Source: a virus
Direction: 5' to 3' (one strand)
Virus record (IMG/VR): IMGVR_UViG_3300034137_000033
Span: 1-50,808 of that record
Length of the DNA stretch: 50,808 bases
Shown here: positions 48,615 to 50,808 of the stretch, in pieces
Layout of the letters: each line of letters opens with the position of its first letter
How positions within the stretch are numbered: position 1 is the stretch's first letter
Program-made: the position numbers and the translations under genes
Notes under the pieces: model-generated
Database searches by the model: none
Seen by the model: only the letters and a program-made list of their open reading frames with translations
What the model was told of the DNA's origin: nothing

Positions 48615-48657
48615 TTTTGCTAATTATTTTGATTTATTTGTTTGTATAACTAAACTT
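48615..48657. other. AT-rich stretch beside the iterons
   Basis: About 43 bp, mostly A and T, adjoining the first iteron. Iteron origins commonly have such an AT-rich melting region on one side. Confidence 0.5.
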
Positions 48658-48819
48658 TCGCAAGGTGTGAATGCGAAATCGCAGCATGGGAGTGCGAAAT
48701 CACAAAGCACTAAAGCGAATTCGCACTCATGCACTGCGATAATCACAAGGCATGACTGTGGTTTCGCTATGACTGTGTGTGAATTCGCAAGTGCATGGTG
48801 TGAAATTGAGTAAGAGTTA
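48651..48819. repeat. Eight iterons with 21-22-bp period
   Basis: Copies of a motif close to TGYGAAWTCGCA start at 48651, 48672, 48693, 48714, 48735, 48757, 48778 and 48799, with steps of 21, 21, 21, 21, 22, 21 and 21. The first and sixth are degenerate in the 5' part (TTTCGC retained). Most have GCATG or similar in the second half. Two helical turns per repeat places all copies on one face of the DNA, as in iteron origins and partition sites. The last copy reaches the integrase stop codon. The periodicity is read directly; function is inferred. Confidence 0.75.
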
Positions 48820-50196
48820 CAGACTAACTTCTTTGGTATCGAGCATCTTGGTGTCGAGGTCAGCCAGGGTGGAAAGAAGACCTCGGCACACAAAGTCTTT
48901 TTCGAGGCCAGCACTGTTCAGAATCTCAGTTTCAATCTTCGTAGCTGCATCACGGATCTCTGAGAGATACGCCATTTTGTAGCCATCGGTCACGTCAACA
49001 GTCTGTCCAGCCGAATCATGGTTGCAGAGCACCTTGATGTAAAACGCACCAACACCGGCCCGCTCAGCGACTGACATGAAGCTGGCCCGCATGATTTTGC
49101 GTGGAAGATGCTGATTGATCCTGTCAGAAATCCTGCCGAGGAAGTCCCGGACATTCGACTCACTGACCTTATCCTGCTGCACTCCTGGGAAAACATAGTC
49201 ACCGGAAGAGTGCTTCATCGAGTACATCAGCTGGCAGTAAGCAGCATCGCTCAGAACAAGATGGAACTCCTTGCCGTTTTTCAGGGTGTCTTCTTCATTT
49301 GTCTTGTTGCGTTCTGGGAAAACCACCGCACGAGTTTTATGGCAGATATAGCTTCGCCGGATCTTGTTGATCTCTCCAGGCCTAACTCCCGTGAAGAGCA
49401 TAAACAAAATCGCTGCCGAGACCGGCTTGAACGATGTAGGTACATCACGAAGCGGAGGGGTCTCGGAGATTTCTACACACCCCTTAATGAACTGACCCAG
49501 ATCCTTTGGGTTGATCCGAATCTTATCGCGCTTGGTGGTATGCCATTGCTTAGTGTGTTTCATAATATCGACAGGGTTGTACTTGTAAATCGGCTCACCG
49601 ATCTCGTTTTTATACCAGACAATCGAAAACGAAAAGATACCCCGAAGGAGGCACAAGGCTTTATTAGCAGATCGCTCCCTTGGTGGGGTAACTCGTCCAT
49701 TTGGTCTTACAGCAGGTACGGTTGTCTCGTCATGGAGGTTCACAACGTCATCACTGGTAAAGCTTGAGATAGCCCTTGGGCCGTACTTCGCCTTGATGTA
49801 GTTGTTATAAGTTCGGTTGTAGTCATCAACCGTAGTCTTGGTCAGCTTCTTGCTCTTACGTCGCATGAAGTTTTCGAATGCCATGTCCAAGGTAAGGCTG
49901 TCCCGGAGAGACTTCGTTTCCTCAGCCTGCAGGATCTCATCAAGGTTCGCGTAGATCTTCTCTGCTTGCGCTCTAATCAATGGCAGTTTGGTAGTTTTGG
50001 GATTAAAAGCCTCAAGCTTGCGGCGGTGATCTTTCCCCAATACCTTCCTGACAACATAGAAGGCCTTGCCTCCAGCCTTAGTTACACGTAATACCAAGCC
50101 TTTAGTTTCAGTGTCATAGGCGAGCATATCAGCCTTACCCTCAGGGCAAACGAGTGCCTCCAGGGAAGCTTTGGTGAAGTGAATTTTCAAAGCCAC
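48817..50196 (-). CDS. int: Tyrosine integrase
   Basis: This 459-aa protein has an N-terminal arm-binding-like part (residues 1-95), a core-binding domain (~100-215) and a catalytic domain. R272 lies in FTGVRPGEI, a KIMR at 367-370 replaces the usual HxxR box, and H393 (CNHDS) and the nucleophile Y406 (TDGY) follow. The KxxR variant is unusual but all other catalytic positions are present. It integrates the phage at tRNA-Leu(UAA). The start is GTG at 50196 preceded by AAGGAT. It is divergent from the phage tRNA-Leu and adjacent to attR. Confidence 0.92.
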   Translation of the reverse strand: MALKIHFTKASLEALVCPEGKADMLAYDTETKGLVLRVTKAGGKAFYVVRKVLGKDHRRKLEAFNPKTTKLPLIRAQAEKIYANLDEILQAEETKSLRDSLTLDMAFENFMRRKSKKLTKTTVDDYNRTYNNYIKAKYGPRAISSFTSDDVVNLHDETTVPAVRPNGRVTPPRERSANKALCLLRGIFSFSIVWYKNEIGEPIYKYNPVDIMKHTKQWHTTKRDKIRINPKDLGQFIKGCVEISETPPLRDVPTSFKPVSAAILFMLFTGVRPGEINKIRRSYICHKTRAVVFPERNKTNEEDTLKNGKEFHLVLSDAAYCQLMYSMKHSSGDYVFPGVQQDKVSESNVRDFLGRISDRINQHLPRKIMRASFMSVAERAGVGAFYIKVLCNHDSAGQTVDVTDGYKMAYLSEIRDAATKIETEILNSAGLEKDFVCRGLLSTLADLDTKMLDTKEVSL

Positions 50197-50222
50197 GGGG
50201 AATCCTTACGAGTCTTAACGTG

Positions 50223-50251
50223 TTGATTTGATCTGTGTTTTCGTGTCTAAT
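50223..50251 (+). promoter_or_regulatory. Promoter of the phage tRNA-Leu
   Basis: TTGATT (50223-50228), a 17-nt spacer and TCTAAT (50246-50251), which matches five of six -10 consensus bases. Transcription would start about 12 nt before the tRNA. It lies in the int-tRNA divergent gap. Confidence 0.6.
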
Positions 50252-50269
50252 CCACCGCCTGCTTGCACC

Positions 50270-50354
50270 GCCTCGATGGTGAAATTGGTAGACACATCGC
50301 ACTTAAAATGCGCCGCCGAAAGGTGTACCGGTTCGACTCCGGTTCGAGGCACCA
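50270..50354 (+). tRNA. Phage-borne tRNA-Leu(UAA)
   Basis: A complete 85-nt leucine tRNA. The acceptor is GCCTCGA/TCGAGGC with discriminator A and an encoded CCA. It has a D arm like that of the host gene, the loop CTTAAAA with anticodon UAA, a variable arm and a T arm with GGTTCGACTCC. The anticodon stem has one mismatched end pair. It differs from the reconstructed host tRNA in acceptor, anticodon stem and variable arm, so it is not a recent copy. It can supply the tRNA-Leu(UAA) that the integration destroys. Confidence 0.95.
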
Positions 50355-50565
50355 TCTCTCCTGCAACACCCATCCCACCTCGCTGCACCCACCAGAATGT
50401 CATTTGCGTCTAAAGATCTAGGGACAAAATCCGTCCATCATCTGTACGTTTTATGATCAATTCCTTGGTTGGTGAGCCTTGGTAGCTCTTGGGAGCCGCT
50501 TGGTAGCTGCCACTGAAAGCCGCTCACATCTGCCAGCATCTCTCCTCAGCGCTCACCATCTCTCG
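50353..50565 (+). repeat. attR arm-type direct repeats
   Basis: CCATCTCTC at 50353 and 50556, GCATCTCTC near 50536, and CTTGGTAGCT at 50478 and 50499 match copies in the attL arm (257-314). CTTGGTTGG near 50464 is a partial copy. Orientation is the same on both arms. They are candidate integrase or excisionase binding sites. Confidence 0.6.
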
Positions 50566-50681
50566 GCGACCTGGCAAAGATCACTCTAAACGCCTGATAT
50601 GCCTAGTTTTTAAGCCCAAAAGCACGGTTCTCAGCTGAGCTCAGCTCTCAGCAGCTGTTCTGGGGAGAGGTAGGGCAGAAT
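50355..50681. other. attR arm; no gene seen
   Basis: Between the phage tRNA and the right core there is no credible gene. The stretch holds the arm repeats and the palindrome GCTGAGCTCAGC (50634-50645). Confidence 0.55.
50634..50645. promoter_or_regulatory. 12-bp palindrome GCTGAGCTCAGC, copy 2
   Basis: Identical to the palindrome at 2471-2482. It lies 37 bp from the right core and is part of a longer run of CAGCT/AGCTG repeats. Confidence 0.3.
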
Positions 50682-50690
50682 GACTTAAAA
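50682..50690 (+). other. attR core (GACTTAAAA)
   Basis: Nine bases identical to 119-127. The phage sequence ends here and the host tRNA 3' half begins. Confidence 0.85.
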
Positions 50691-50736
50691 TCCCTCGTTC
50701 TAGGACGTGCCGGTTCGACCCCGGCTCGGGGCACCA
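50682..50736 (+). pseudogene. 3' half of host tRNA-Leu(UAA)
   Basis: It contains the 3' strand of the anticodon stem (TCCCT), a variable arm, the T arm GGTTCGACCCC and acceptor TCGGGGC plus ACCA. It completes the fragment at 89-127. It has no tRNA 5' half in front and no visible promoter, so it should be silent while the phage is integrated. Confidence 0.93.
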
Positions 50737-50748
50737 TTTATACAGCAA

Positions 50749-50781
50749 GGGTCTACCGCGATTATCGGGTAGGCCCTTTTT
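50749..50781 (+). terminator. Host terminator after tRNA-Leu
   Basis: GGGTCTACC and GGTAGGCCC pair with one G-T pair and a 10-nt loop, followed by T5. It is the terminator of the original tRNA-Leu transcript. Confidence 0.85.
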
Positions 50782-50808
50782 GTTTATCCGATCCGTGCAA
50801 TCAGCTCC

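Larger units (their letters stand above)
48462..48650. other. Upstream mob region: candidate oriT and AT-rich stretch, no gene
   Basis: The region between mobC and the iterons carries a leader motif (48477-48490), a short ACACCC/GGGATGT-like imperfect repeat, the 35-nt inverted repeat 48528-48562 and an AT-rich stretch (48615-48657). It is the most likely place for the nick site of the relaxase; no nic sequence is assigned. Confidence 0.5.

Noticed and set aside
48651-48819. CRISPR array
   Set aside because: Repeats are about 12 bp, degenerate, with 9-10-bp gaps and no cas genes; the period fits iterons, not repeats and spacers.
50215-50403. Leftward open frame across the phage tRNA-Leu
   Set aside because: It is the translation of a tRNA gene (RTGVEPV-type sequence is a common artefact).
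50355-50681. Separate second integrated element between the phage tRNA and attR
   Set aside because: The stretch has arm repeats matching attL and no genes, so it is better explained as the attR arm of the same phage.

Overview
The window holds one complete integrated temperate phage of about 50.5 kb with short host flanks on both sides. A Pseudomonas-like host is likely: the element encodes an MvaT-type H-NS protein (a family typical of Pseudomonas) and a rulAB-like umuDC pair behind a LexA box. The element sits inside a host tRNA-Leu(UAA) gene. The 5' half (89-127) and 3' half (50682-50736) of that tRNA lie at opposite ends of the element and share only a 9-bp core containing the anticodon loop. 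The split gene is not rebuilt. Instead the phage carries its own full tRNA-Leu(UAA) at 50270-50354, with its own promoter, next to the integrase.

Layout: 0.1-0.9 kb, attL arm, excisionase-like gene and regulatory repeats. 1.0-5.9 kb, replication and recombination: AEP-type primase facing left, SF2 origin-binding-type helicase facing right, and a T7 endonuclease I-like resolvase. The divergent intergenic region has mirror-image promoters. 6.0-10.7 kb, RuvC-like resolvase, small terminase, C39-like cysteine peptidase, large terminase and portal. 10.7-19.3 kb, a cargo region: CoiA-like nuclease, MvaT, two HEPN proteins, umuDC, a DEDDh exonuclease and many small unknown genes. 19.4-21.9 kb, scaffold, P22-like coat and a small head protein. 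21.9-25.6 kb, receptor-binding or fibre-like proteins. 25.9-27.0 kb, lysis genes (holin, SAR endolysin, Rz/Rz1). 27.0-30.2 kb, Mu-F-like head protein, connectors and tail tube. 30.3-32.3 kb, an opposite-strand cassette of a PD-(D/E)XK nuclease, a histidine phosphatase and an unknown protein. 32.4-42.4 kb, frameshifted tail chaperones, tape measure and tail tip (long non-contractile tail). 42.4-47.0 kb, membrane proteins, small unknowns and a second DEDDh exonuclease. 47.0-48.5 kb, MobA-type relaxase and MobC. 48.5-48.8 kb, an inverted repeat, an AT-rich stretch and eight iterons with a 21-22-bp period. 48.8-50.2 kb, tyrosine integrase.

The genes form an intact siphovirus with packaging, P22-like head, tail and lysis functions. 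It also carries a plasmid-like mobilization module and an iteron array that looks like a replication, partition or transfer origin. No CI/Cro-type immunity region is recognisable.

Three noncoding patterns recur. The first is an AATAATAATAAG leader before the start codon of about fourteen transcription units, four of them exactly 11 nt downstream of a -10-like box. The second is a hairpin-plus-box element in two copies (2.5 kb and 28.0 kb). The third is the twin divergent promoter pair. These, the split tRNA with its replacement and the mob/iteron module are the most unusual parts of the window.
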